A DNA stretch of 64,000 bases from DASSOY01 sp035776675 (lineage in GTDB: Bacteria > Bacillota > Bacilli > Bacillales > DASSOY01): NCBI GenBank assembly GCA_035776675.1, contig DASTWO010000067.1, positions 1 through 64,000 on the forward strand, in the 5' to 3' direction. The notes under the pieces were generated by a model. The model saw only the letters and a list, made by a program, of their open reading frames with translations, was not told the DNA's origin and searched no databases. A program made the position numbers and the translations under genes. Of this stretch, positions 17,782 through 25,271 are shown in pieces (position 1 is the first letter of the stretch; the number at the start of each line of letters is the position of its first letter).

Positions 17782-18489
17782 TTATTGAAGATACTTTTGA
17801 ATGCTGTCCGGTAAAACGACCGTACTCCATGGAGACCAATAGTAATGCTTGTCGTCATAACGCAAATAATATTGATAGGCAATGGCTTCATCTGTATAAA
17901 ATACCATGGCATAGCGTTGCGGTTGCCCGCTTGACTGGTTGGGTTGATAGTCTCCTTTGGCGTCACCACCGTTCAGAATTTCAAGGAAAGCTTTCACACC
18001 ATTGTTTTTAATTTTGTTTATTTGTTTTGGTGATTTAAGGTTTTCTACTTTATAGATTTCAATTTTCTCAACCGCCTTCTTGGGCATATCTTTGAAATGC
18101 CAGAGATAGTCCTCGAAATCCGCTCTCGCATAATACAGTTTGTAGCCGTTTATGAAATCAGCGTCTTTGACCGCTACGACGGAGTGATTTGGATAACCTT
18201 CCACTTCATATATTCTTGTTCCCGGATCAAGGAAGGCGGCATCGCCGTTTTGGGATTGATAGTGGCCATCGTGAATATTACCGGATACCTTGAATTTCAC
18301 AGAACCGATTTTGGGTCCTGCTTTTTTCGGATTGGCTATCACCCCGGTGTGGATGGAGGTGTACTCTTTCCCGTTCAGTTTTATGAAATCCACCCAGTCG
18401 ATGACGGTATGGCTTTGGCCGTTCGGCATGAAATCATTGCATCCGCCCAGTAGAAAGAAACATGAGAACATGATCAGGAAAATCCGCAT
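17782..18489 (-). CDS. Lipoprotein of unknown function
   Basis: A 235-residue protein with a short lipoprotein signal peptide and lipobox LLGGC (Cys17), so it should be lipidated and anchored on the outer face of the membrane. The mature part contains aromatic-rich beta segments (AMVFYTDEAIAYQYYLRY, KHYYWSPWST). I do not recognise a named domain. GGGGGG lies about 7 bases before the ATG. It is transcribed divergently from the tapA locus across about 400 bases. Confidence is high that it is a gene; the function is unknown. Confidence 0.8.
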   Translation of the reverse strand: MRIFLIMFSCFFLLGGCNDFMPNGQSHTVIDWVDFIKLNGKEYTSIHTGVIANPKKAGPKIGSVKFKVSGNIHDGHYQSQNGDAAFLDPGTRIYEVEGYPNHSVVAVKDADFINGYKLYYARADFEDYLWHFKDMPKKAVEKIEIYKVENLKSPKQINKIKNNGVKAFLEILNGGDAKGDYQPNQSSGQPQRYAMVFYTDEAIAYQYYLRYDDKHYYWSPWSTVVLPDSIQKYLQ

Positions 18490-18650
18490 GGCAATCCCCC
18501 CTTTATTTACTTAGACGGATTGTTGAAGTATTGGGTTTCAGGATTTTTGAAGGTTTGTTATATTCCGTCTGTTACCTAGGTCCTTTGGTGTAGGGTACGC
18601 ATTCACCAGCGATTGAATCAAGTCATTTCCAATCAAAATTTGCCGAAATA

Positions 18651-18666
18651 GTTCTATAAAAAGAAC
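18651..18666. promoter_or_regulatory. SinR-type operator 1 upstream of tapA
   Basis: GTTCTATAAAAAGAAC: two inverted GTTCTYT-like halves with a 2-base spacer (one mismatch). SinR of B. subtilis recognises GTTCTYT. Confidence 0.55.
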
Positions 18667-18732
18667 ATAAATCATCCTAATTCATTATAAATTTAAGAAA
18701 ATGGAAGTAAAAAGCAGTAAAATGGTCCTATT

Positions 18733-18748
18733 GTTCTTTAAATAGAAC
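18733..18748. promoter_or_regulatory. SinR-type operator 2 upstream of tapA
   Basis: GTTCTTTAAATAGAAC, inverted GTTCTTT halves with one mismatch, just upstream of the tapA -35 element. Confidence 0.6.
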
Positions 18749-18769
18749 AAAATCGTCTTAAATCAGGGT

Positions 18770-18799
18770 TTGCATTTTTGTGGGGGTCGGGAATATAAT
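18770..18799 (+). promoter_or_regulatory. Sigma-A type promoter of tapA-sipW-tasA
   Basis: TTGCAT at 18770-18775 and TATAAT at 18794-18799 with an 18-base spacer, flanked on both sides by SinR-type operators. Confidence 0.6.
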
Positions 18800-18810
18800 C
18801 AACTTGTGAT

Positions 18811-18826
18811 GTTCTTTAAAAAGAAC
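18811..18826. promoter_or_regulatory. SinR-type operator 3 at the tapA transcription start
   Basis: GTTCTTTAAAAAGAAC, with perfect inverted GTTCTTT halves around AA. It begins about 11 bases after the -10 box, so binding would occlude initiation. A half site AAAAAGAAC follows at 18841-18849. Confidence 0.65.
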
Positions 18827-18887
18827 AATAATGGACTAAAAAAAGAACAGCCGATACATAAACCCGGGGGTGAAAGGGGTGAAGATC

Positions 18888-19937
18888 ATGAGAAGTCGGC
18901 GATTAACCAAAAAGGGACGAAGCGTGAAAAGCAGATCAATTTCCCTCGCCGTAAAAGGTTTCGCCATTTTTTATTTGTTGTTTTACACAGCCAGCCAGTT
19001 TACTTCACCGACCACAGCCTATTTCAACGATATTGAACGAATTCATGGGAGCCTCTCAGCTGCTGGTGATTTTGGAGGGAATCAACCACCTCTGGAGTTA
19101 TGGGATAAGAGCTCGTTAACATTTGAAGGGATGACAACCGGCGGCTCTTGTAAAACCATTTTCGCTTACATTAAGAATAGTGGAGATGGTGACATGGATG
19201 GGCCATCGGAGTTTGAAGTTTGGTGGATCACGAAAGGGAATCCGAAAAAAGGTCAAAAAATATACGATTCCGGGAAGGTTCCTCCACTTGCTCACGGCGA
19301 AAAGGTGAAACTCACCTATGATCCTGGTACCAACCCGAATGGGCAAGAGGGTGTTTATAAATTCCGGGCTTTCCAACGACCTGGGCACGGCAATAAATAT
19401 GATGAGCGCAAAGACCTATGGAGTGATTCTATAACAATAGCGGAAGGTATGTGCATGGCTCAAGGAGTTCAAGGATTAAGTTCCGACCTTTCTGAGAAAC
19501 AGGATTCGTTAGAAAACGAAAAAGCTGATGCACTAAAGAAAGATGAGAAAAATATTGGGACAAAGAAAGACAGGAAGAATAGCGGCAAAGGTGCTTCGAA
19601 GTCGAAAGAAGACCAGGTGAAAAATGAAGGATCCGAGCAAGATGAAAACCAATCAAAAGATTCTTCTAATAGCGAGAAGCGTGATTCGAATGATGGAAAC
19701 AATCCGGATGGCAAGTCTGAGCAAACGGAAACGAATGATCAGTCTACCGGATCGAAGGATGAAGGGAGCACAACAAATAAGAAGCCTTCTACAACAAAAA
19801 CGGAATCAAATTCTGAAGAAGCAAAGGCTGTGACATCAGAAACAGAAGAAAAAAGTGTAAACAAAAGCAAAACCAACGAAAAATCTTCCGCTGATAAGGA
19901 AACTGAAGAAACTGAGGAAAAGGGAACCAAGAAATAG
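18888..19937 (+). CDS. tapA: TapA-like amyloid fibre anchoring/assembly protein
   Basis: A 349-residue secreted or membrane-anchored protein matching TapA (YqxM) of the biofilm matrix: a basic N-terminus, a hydrophobic signal (GFAIFYLLFYTASQFTSPTTA), then the conserved TapA domain with YFNDIERIHGSLSA, GGSCKTIFAYIKNSGDGDMDG and a DSGKVPPLAHGE region up to about residue 195. The last 150 residues are a low-complexity Lys/Glu/Ser/Asn tail, probably disordered, longer than in B. subtilis. The ATG at 18888 follows AAAGGGGTG; in-frame GTGs lie at 18870 and 18879. It heads tapA-sipW-tasA and lies behind SinR-type operators. TapA nucleates and anchors TasA fibres. Confidence 0.88.
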   Translation: MRSRRLTKKGRSVKSRSISLAVKGFAIFYLLFYTASQFTSPTTAYFNDIERIHGSLSAAGDFGGNQPPLELWDKSSLTFEGMTTGGSCKTIFAYIKNSGDGDMDGPSEFEVWWITKGNPKKGQKIYDSGKVPPLAHGEKVKLTYDPGTNPNGQEGVYKFRAFQRPGHGNKYDERKDLWSDSITIAEGMCMAQGVQGLSSDLSEKQDSLENEKADALKKDEKNIGTKKDRKNSGKGASKSKEDQVKNEGSEQDENQSKDSSNSEKRDSNDGNNPDGKSEQTETNDQSTGSKDEGSTTNKKPSTTKTESNSEEAKAVTSETEEKSVNKSKTNEKSSADKETEETEEKGTKK

Positions 19938-19963
19938 CTTCTAAAGATTGAGAGGGGATTCAC

Positions 19964-20527
19964 ATGAAATTAAGGAAAACCATGAAATGGGTCAGCCGAG
20001 TCACATCAACCGTATTGTTCGTCTTGTTGCTCTTGATGATTTTTATGGTGATTTCCTCCAGAGCTGCGGGCGGCAATCCAAGCCTTTTCGGCTATCAATT
20101 GAAGACGGTACTGTCCGGTTCAATGGAACCTGGCATCCAGACAGGATCCATCATTGCCGTGAAACCAGTCAAGGAAACAAAGCAGTTTGAAAAAGGCGAT
20201 GTGATCACATTTAAGACTAGGGATGAAAAGCTGGTGACTCACCGAGTCTATAAGGTACTCGGAAGCGGGACCCAATATGTAACAAAAGGAGACAACAACG
20301 AAGATCCCGATCCCAATCCAGTACTTTCCCAAAATATTGTGGCTAAATATACCGGTTTTACCATTCCTTACGTTGGATACCTTGTTCACTACGCCAACAC
20401 ACAGGGTGGAACGGCCGTAATGTTGATTTTACCAGGAGTGATCCTTCTGCTTTATTCCGGAATCAGCATTTGGAAGGCCGTCCGAGAAATTGAAGGAAAA
20501 ACGGAAAAAAAAACCCCAGCAGGTTAA
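19964..20527 (+). CDS. sipW: Signal peptidase I SipW (ER-type)
   Basis: A 187-residue membrane signal peptidase of the archaeal/ER type, which uses a Ser-His dyad in place of Ser-Lys. The catalytic Ser is predicted at residue 53 in VLSGSMEPG and His at 93 in LVTHRVYK, with GDNNEDPDPNPV further on. One N-terminal and one C-terminal membrane segment are visible. GAGGGG precedes the ATG by about 7 bases. In B. subtilis SipW processes TapA and TasA, and the gene order here is the same. Its dedicated substrates are the flanking gene products and possibly the LPXTG protein downstream. Confidence 0.94.
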   Translation: MKLRKTMKWVSRVTSTVLFVLLLLMIFMVISSRAAGGNPSLFGYQLKTVLSGSMEPGIQTGSIIAVKPVKETKQFEKGDVITFKTRDEKLVTHRVYKVLGSGTQYVTKGDNNEDPDPNPVLSQNIVAKYTGFTIPYVGYLVHYANTQGGTAVMLILPGVILLLYSGISIWKAVREIEGKTEKKTPAG

Positions 20528-20539
20528 CCAGGGTTGTAT

Positions 20540-20573
20540 CTGTTTAGGAGAGCGTCCCGGCCCTCGTAAACAG
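20540..20573 (+). other. Stem-loop in the sipW-tasA intergenic region
   Basis: Inverted arms CTGTTTA (20540-20546) and TAAACAG (20567-20573) enclose a GC-rich loop with further pairing. There is no T-run, so an mRNA-processing or stabilising hairpin or partial attenuator is more likely than a terminator. Confidence 0.45.
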
Positions 20574-20630
20574 TTCAATATAAATCACACCTCTACATAG
20601 AGGTAAAACAATTTGAGGAGGAGTTCAATA

Positions 20631-21449
20631 ATGGGGATTAAGAAACAGTTGGGTATGGGTGTTGCTACTGCAGCACTAGGTTTGACTTTGGTTGGTGGAG
20701 GTACCTATGCGGCATTTAATGACGTCGCAACCGTTAACAACCATTTTGCGGCCGGTGAGTTGAATTTAGATGTCGGTGCCAAAGGTACTAAGCCAATTAG
20801 TTTTGATCTTAGTAACATGAAACCAGGAGACAATGTACAAAGAATTTTTGAGTTAAACAATGTAGGTTCACTAGCAATTAAGGAGGTACTACTAAATGTT
20901 ACTGCAAAAAATTTCAATGATGGTACCGAAAATTCAACCAGGTATCAGTTCCTAAATCAATTCGTGATTGACTTTATGGCAGTTGATTCGGAATCTGATA
21001 ATTGGGAGCCAAGAGCTAATGTTGTGAAAACAGATGAGACGTTAACATTAGCAGATTTGGTTTATGATAATTATTCAACGAAAATTAAGTCAGATTATCT
21101 ATCTAAAGATGGACGGATTAATCTTGCTCCACTGACAGTTGCTTCCGGATCGGAAGAATCTATGGGTATTCCTGTAAATCCAGTTGACAGTGACGATGTG
21201 TTTATCCAGATCACATTCAAAAATAATCCTGATAAAAAGGCAAATGGTGAGTACGTCCAAAACAAATTTATGAAAGATTCAATTGACTTCTTCTTTAACC
21301 TTGAAGCTACTCAGTGGGAAGGAATAGATGTAGACACCAGCAATGGTAATGGTGAGGTTAATAACGGCATTGTGGGAACAGATATTACAAAATCGAATAA
21401 AACTGTAAATCCGGATAAGAAAAAGTTCAACAACGAGGTAACTGATTAA
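20631..21449 (+). CDS. tasA: TasA/camelysin-family biofilm fibre protein
   Basis: A 272-residue secreted protein of the TasA/CalY (formerly peptidase M73) family, the major amyloid-like fibre subunit of the biofilm matrix. The signal peptide ends near residue 27-28 (GGGTYA-AFND), a SipW-type site. The mature protein shows the family pattern AAGELNLDVGAKG, FDLSNMKPGDNVQRIFELNN and VLLNVTAKNF. GAGGAGGAG lies 7 bases before the ATG at 20631; the frame is open further upstream, but with a poorer start. The C-terminus is Asn/Asp/Lys rich. It is last in tapA-sipW-tasA and is followed by a very stable hairpin. Confidence 0.92.
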   Translation: MGIKKQLGMGVATAALGLTLVGGGTYAAFNDVATVNNHFAAGELNLDVGAKGTKPISFDLSNMKPGDNVQRIFELNNVGSLAIKEVLLNVTAKNFNDGTENSTRYQFLNQFVIDFMAVDSESDNWEPRANVVKTDETLTLADLVYDNYSTKIKSDYLSKDGRINLAPLTVASGSEESMGIPVNPVDSDDVFIQITFKNNPDKKANGEYVQNKFMKDSIDFFFNLEATQWEGIDVDTSNGNGEVNNGIVGTDITKSNKTVNPDKKKFNNEVTD

Positions 21450-21468
21450 TGAATTAGTTTCCTAAGTT

Positions 21469-21509
21469 ATACAGAAAAGGTGGGATTGGGATTCCTACCT
21501 TTTCTGTAT
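21469..21509 (+). terminator. Very stable hairpin after tasA
   Basis: A 17-bp stem (arms ATACAGAAAAGGTGGGA and TCCTACCTTTTCTGTAT, one wobble) with a 7-base loop. There is no proper T-run after it, so it may combine 3'-end protection with partial termination. Confidence 0.6.
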
Positions 21510-21625
21510 ATAATATCTGGGATGATAAAACGGTAGGTTCAGTTTTTTTCAAATGTAAACAAAAGAGCGTCCTCAAACCTGTGTCCATTATTTTTGAAGC
21601 CATCTCTTAAGTGAGGTCATGGAAA

Positions 21626-22315
21626 ATGAAACCACAATTATTTAAATGGGTTTTATTATACAGCTTAATAACTCTTACGTTCGTAGTGTTCATGCCAATT
21701 GGCAATACTGGAGCCAGTGGAGCCCCGAAAGAGATTGATCTAGCGACAGATCCGGGCGAATACCTGTTCAAGATCGCCAATATGAAGCCTGGAGACTGGG
21801 CAGACCGGACGTTGACGATTCAAAACAAAGGAAATCAGAATTTCGCATATACGGTCGAGACTCAGCGGAAGTCTGGGTCGGAAATGTTTTATAACCAGCT
21901 GATGCTTAAGGTTTCTGATTCTAAAGGTGTTTTGTATGAAGGGAAGTTGGGTGGATTCAGTGGTTTTGAAAATGCGAGGCCCCTTGCCAGTTTCAGTGAG
22001 GAAGATCTTCAGTTCAAAATTACTTTTCCCTGGGAATCCGGTAATGAGTTTCAGGGGTTGGCCACGGAGGTGGCTCTGAAATTTTACGTTGAAGGTGACA
22101 TGCCTCCTGCAGGAAATGATCCGTCAGGCGAACCAAACGACCCAACCAACGAAGGATCTCAGCCGACAACGGGTGGGGATGATTCATCGGTGTTGGATTC
22201 CATCTTGCCACAAACGGGTGAAACGAATCCGATGTACTATTACATGGCCGGCTTTGTGCTTGTTATGGCCGGGGGAGCATTATTTGCTGTTAAAAGGCGG
22301 CCGGACCGCAAATGA
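21626..22315 (+). CDS. LPXTG-anchored TasA-like surface protein
   Basis: A 229-residue cell-wall protein with an N-terminal signal peptide (about 1-31) and a beta-rich domain. A Pro/Asn/Gly-rich linker spans about 160-190. The sorting signal LPQTG is at 194-198, followed by a hydrophobic segment and a basic tail KRRPDRK. The domain carries FKIANMKPGDWADRTLTIQN, closely paralleling the SNMKPGD segment of the neighbouring TasA, so I infer a TasA/camelysin-like fold anchored by sortase. The ATG at 21626 follows GAGGT by about 8 bases. It overlaps the sortase gene by four bases (ATGA). It may tether matrix fibres to peptidoglycan; that role is inference. Confidence 0.85.
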   Translation: MKPQLFKWVLLYSLITLTFVVFMPIGNTGASGAPKEIDLATDPGEYLFKIANMKPGDWADRTLTIQNKGNQNFAYTVETQRKSGSEMFYNQLMLKVSDSKGVLYEGKLGGFSGFENARPLASFSEEDLQFKITFPWESGNEFQGLATEVALKFYVEGDMPPAGNDPSGEPNDPTNEGSQPTTGGDDSSVLDSILPQTGETNPMYYYMAGFVLVMAGGALFAVKRRPDRK

Positions 22316-23022
22316 TAAAGTGGGCCGCCTTTCTTATGATTTTCGCTGGAATCGGGACCCTGTTGTATCCGTTTATTCATCGTGAAGTGAGTTCGTATCA
22401 GGAAAATCAACTGCTGCAAAGATGGGAAAGGCTTCAGGATGAAGAAACGGAAACGTCCAAGGTGCAGGAGGTTCCGGATTGGCAATCCGCTCAAGAAAAT
22501 TATGCTCGCCTGACAGGTATTTTTGAATCAGGACAGACCTCTGATAGCAATAAGCATAAAAAGACCTCCAAATCCGTTCAGCCAGGTGATTTACTAGGTG
22601 TGATTGAGATCGATAAAATTGATTGTCGACTTCCTATTCTGGAAGGCGCTACACTTGATCACATGAGAATTGCAGCCGGGCATATTACGGGAACTGCTCT
22701 TCCCGGGGCTATCGGCAACAGCGCGATTGCGGCGCACCGAAGTTATACATACGGAAGAATGTTCAATCGCCTGAATGAAGTAGAGGTTGGTGACAAAGTG
22801 GTGATTGAAACAAGAAGGAAAAGCTATGTTTATACCGTTTACAAAAAGTTGTTTGTAGAACCGGACGATGTCTCGGTGCTAAAAGGAAATCGAAACGAAA
22901 GAATTCTGACGCTTATTACGTGTCATCCAATGAGAAATCCCACGGGGCGCCTCATCATTAAAGCAACGGTCACTTCGGGGAAAGAAGGAACAGTGAACAT
23001 TGGACACAACAAAAAAGGGTGA
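22312..23022 (+). CDS. Sortase (class D-like)
   Basis: A 236-residue sortase with one N-terminal membrane anchor (about 5-20). A polar linker to residue 90 leads into the catalytic beta-barrel. The triad is visible as His142 (SAIAAHRSY), Cys204 (LTLITCHPMRNP) and Arg213 (TGRLIIKA). The TLITC and GxLxGxIEI-like start (PGDLLGVIEIDKI) resemble class D sortases of bacilli. The start overlaps the LPXTG gene stop as ATGA, so the pair is translationally coupled and the LPQTG protein is the obvious substrate. The association with a TasA locus is unusual (see findings). Confidence 0.9.
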   Translation: MIKWAAFLMIFAGIGTLLYPFIHREVSSYQENQLLQRWERLQDEETETSKVQEVPDWQSAQENYARLTGIFESGQTSDSNKHKKTSKSVQPGDLLGVIEIDKIDCRLPILEGATLDHMRIAAGHITGTALPGAIGNSAIAAHRSYTYGRMFNRLNEVEVGDKVVIETRRKSYVYTVYKKLFVEPDDVSVLKGNRNERILTLITCHPMRNPTGRLIIKATVTSGKEGTVNIGHNKKG

Positions 23023-23029
23023 AAATCAT

Positions 23030-23191
23030 TTACGGGTTGCGTTCATGTTTTGACTCTAATAATTTCCTTTTAAACCTTAATATGATGCCCAAGAAATCCA
23101 GACGTGAACTTAGAATTCTCAATAACTGAAAAAGGATTATACCGTAGACGATATACATGAAAATAACCAAAACATAATTCATTACACTCAT
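23030..23191 (-). CDS. Small hydrophobic protein, unknown
   Basis: A 53-codon minus-strand ORF encodes one transmembrane helix (VMNYVLVIFMYIVYGIILFQLL) followed by a basic tail (RFKRKLLESKHERNP). GGGGTG lies about 5 bases before the ATG, and a TGGTATGAT extended -10-like box (minus strand, about 23228-23236) lies about 37 bases upstream, in a gap otherwise without genes. Codon content looks plausible, but there is no recognised family. It could be a genuine small membrane protein or chance. Confidence 0.45.
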   Translation of the reverse strand: MSVMNYVLVIFMYIVYGIILFQLLRILSSRLDFLGIILRFKRKLLESKHERNP

Positions 23192-23289
23192 GAAAACACC
23201 CCTATCAAGGAGAATAACTTCTACTTTATCATACCATAAGTTTCCTTTTTCTTGAACTTTCCTTGGTTATATCCACATATCTACTGTCA

Positions 23290-23325
23290 AAACAAAAACC
23301 CGACCATCAAATCAGATGGTCGAGT
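23290..23325 (-). terminator. Terminator of the ykpA gene
   Basis: Stem CGACCATC / GATGGTCG with, on the minus strand, a following T-rich run. Confidence 0.75.
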
Positions 23326-23349
23326 TGCTTTAGAAAATCATTATCTTTT

Positions 23350-24969
23350 TCATGTCGTGGCATACATAGCTTCAAGCCTTTGGGCAATTTGATCGTCTTC
23401 CAGGTATTCGTCATAGGTCGTCTGTTTGTCGACAAGGCCATTTGGTGTGATCTCGATAATTCGGTTGGCGATCGTCTGGACGAATTCGTGGTCATGAGAC
23501 GCGAACAGCATCGACCCGTTAAATTTGATCAACCCTTTGTTCAAGGCTGTAATGGATTCAAGATCCAAATGGTTCGTTGGTTCGTCCAAAATTAGCACAT
23601 TTGCGCCGCTCAACATCATTTTTGATAGCATGCAACGCACTTTCTCCCCACCTGAGAGGACGTTGGCTTTTTTCAACGATTCTTCCCCTGAGAATAGCAT
23701 TCTACCCAAAAATCCACGGATAAACGTTTCATCATCATCATGGGAATATTGGCGAAGCCAATCCACTAAATTTAGATTAACATCGAAATAGGAGTCATTT
23801 TCCTTCGGGAAATAGGACTGTGAGGTGGTAATGCCCCAACTGTATTGCCCCTCGTCTGGTTCCAGTTCTCCCATGAGAATTTGAAACAACGCCGTTTTCG
23901 CCTGCTCGTTCGGACCGACGAAAGCAATCTTATCTCCTCTGTTGACGGTGAAGTTGATGTTGTTCAGGAGCGTTTCGCCATCAATTGTTTTGCTCAAATC
24001 TTTCACCGACAATATGTCTTTTCCCGCTTCCCGTTCCGGCTGAAAATTGACATACGGCGATTTGCGCGAGGAAGGTTTAATATCATCAATGGTCAGTTTC
24101 TCGAGTTCTTTCTTTCTCGAGGTAGCCTGTTTGGCTTTCGAAGCGTTTGAGCTGAATCTCCGTATGAACTCTTCAAGTTGATTGCGCTTTTCCTCTGTTT
24201 TCTTCTTCTGGTTCTTCGCGAGTTCCATAGCCAGTTGGCTGGATTCGTACCAAAAGTCGTAGTTTCCGACGAACAGTTGGATTTTACCAAAGTCAATGTC
24301 GGCGATGTGAGTGCAGACCTTGTTCAGGAAATGGCGGTCGTGAGACACGACAATGACGGTATTCTCGTAATCATAGAGGAAGTTCTCCAGCCATTTGATC
24401 GATTGAATATCGAGATGGTTTGTGGGTTCGTCCAATAATAAAATATCCGGGTTTCCGAAAAGCGCTTGTGCTAATAAAACCCGCACCTTCTCATTACCGG
24501 TCAGATCCTTCATGTCTTTCGCCTGCAAATCTTCGTGAATGCCAAGATCATTCAATAATTCAGCCGCGTCCGCTTCTGCCGACCAGCCGTCCATCTCGGC
24601 AAACTCCCCTTCCAGTTCGGCGGTCCTGATTCCGTCTTCTTCGGAAAAGTCCGGTTTGGCATAAAGAGCGTTCTTCTCTTCCATGATGTCATAGAGCTTC
24701 CGGTGTCCCATGATCACCGTGTTGAGCACATTATATTCATCATAGGCAAAGTGATCCTGTTCCAAAACAGCCAGACGTTCGCCTGGTGTAATGGCTACTT
24801 CACCGTGGGTCGGTTCGATTTCTCCTGAAAGGATTTTCAGAAAGGTTGACTTTCCCGCGCCGTTCGCTCCGATTAGTCCGTAACAATTTCCTGGCGTGAA
24901 TTTGATTGAAACGTCCTCAAATAATGGACGCTTTCCATATCTCAGTGTAACGTTTTGTGTGCTTATCAT
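23350..24969 (-). CDS. ykpA: ABC-F ATPase of the YkpA/YbiT type
   Basis: A 539-residue soluble protein with two ABC ATPase domains and no membrane domain. Domain 1 has Walker A GANGAGKST, a signature variant LTGNEKVRVLLAQAL, and Walker B LLLDEPTNHLD. A charged helical linker (KNQKKKTEEKRNQLEEFIRR) follows. Domain 2 has a degenerate Walker A GPNEQAKTA, signature LSGGEKVRCMLSKMML and Walker B LILDEPTNHLD. This is the ABC-F architecture, which acts on the ribosome. Length and N-terminus (MISTQNVTLRYGKRPLFEDV) fit YkpA rather than drug-resistance types. The second P-loop has G-to-Q (NEQAKT), as seen in YbiT/YkpA-like proteins. Confidence 0.88.
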   Translation of the reverse strand: MISTQNVTLRYGKRPLFEDVSIKFTPGNCYGLIGANGAGKSTFLKILSGEIEPTHGEVAITPGERLAVLEQDHFAYDEYNVLNTVIMGHRKLYDIMEEKNALYAKPDFSEEDGIRTAELEGEFAEMDGWSAEADAAELLNDLGIHEDLQAKDMKDLTGNEKVRVLLAQALFGNPDILLLDEPTNHLDIQSIKWLENFLYDYENTVIVVSHDRHFLNKVCTHIADIDFGKIQLFVGNYDFWYESSQLAMELAKNQKKKTEEKRNQLEEFIRRFSSNASKAKQATSRKKELEKLTIDDIKPSSRKSPYVNFQPEREAGKDILSVKDLSKTIDGETLLNNINFTVNRGDKIAFVGPNEQAKTALFQILMGELEPDEGQYSWGITTSQSYFPKENDSYFDVNLNLVDWLRQYSHDDDETFIRGFLGRMLFSGEESLKKANVLSGGEKVRCMLSKMMLSGANVLILDEPTNHLDLESITALNKGLIKFNGSMLFASHDHEFVQTIANRIIEITPNGLVDKQTTYDEYLEDDQIAQRLEAMYATT

Positions 24970-25047
24970 GTATTATCCATCCTTCTTATTTCGCAGAATC
25001 ACGGCTATTGTAACATGTTTGCGGATGAATAACGACAGTGGGCTGTT

Positions 25048-25172
25048 TTTCTTGCCAACTTTGGCCAGTTTATTTTCAACTTTTGAATTTTATCATCGAC
25101 TTTTACGGAGTTGCTTTCAACTTTCTAGCATTTATTTTCAACTTTGTGGAGATATCGATTTATCGAGTCAGT
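25048..25172. repeat. Degenerate approximately 21-bp tandem repeat in an intergenic region
   Basis: Five or six diverged units with core TTwTTTTCAACTTTnnGGA lie between ykpA and the mpg terminator. Apart from these repeats and the terminator at 25233, I see nothing coding in 24970-25271. Confidence 0.45.
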
Positions 25173-25232
25173 TCGACATAATTCGAGCATGGCCGACGAG
25201 GGCGATGAAGAAAAAAATGAGATCAAAGAAAA

Positions 25233-25259
25233 GAAACACTCAGGTGGGATGAGTGTTTC
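25233..25259 (-). terminator. Terminator of the mpg operon
   Basis: Perfect 10-bp stem GAAACACTCA / TGAGTGTTTC; on the minus strand it is followed by TTTTCTTT. Confidence 0.8.
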
Positions 25260-25271
25260 GGCTCGTTATTT

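Noticed and set aside
18575..18600. A CCCTACACC sequence on the minus strand upstream of the lipoprotein gene, resembling the LuxR-region element
   Set aside because: The match stops after CCTACAC, and the distance to the nearest -10-like TATAAC differs from the 23 bases of the other promoters, so it is probably chance.
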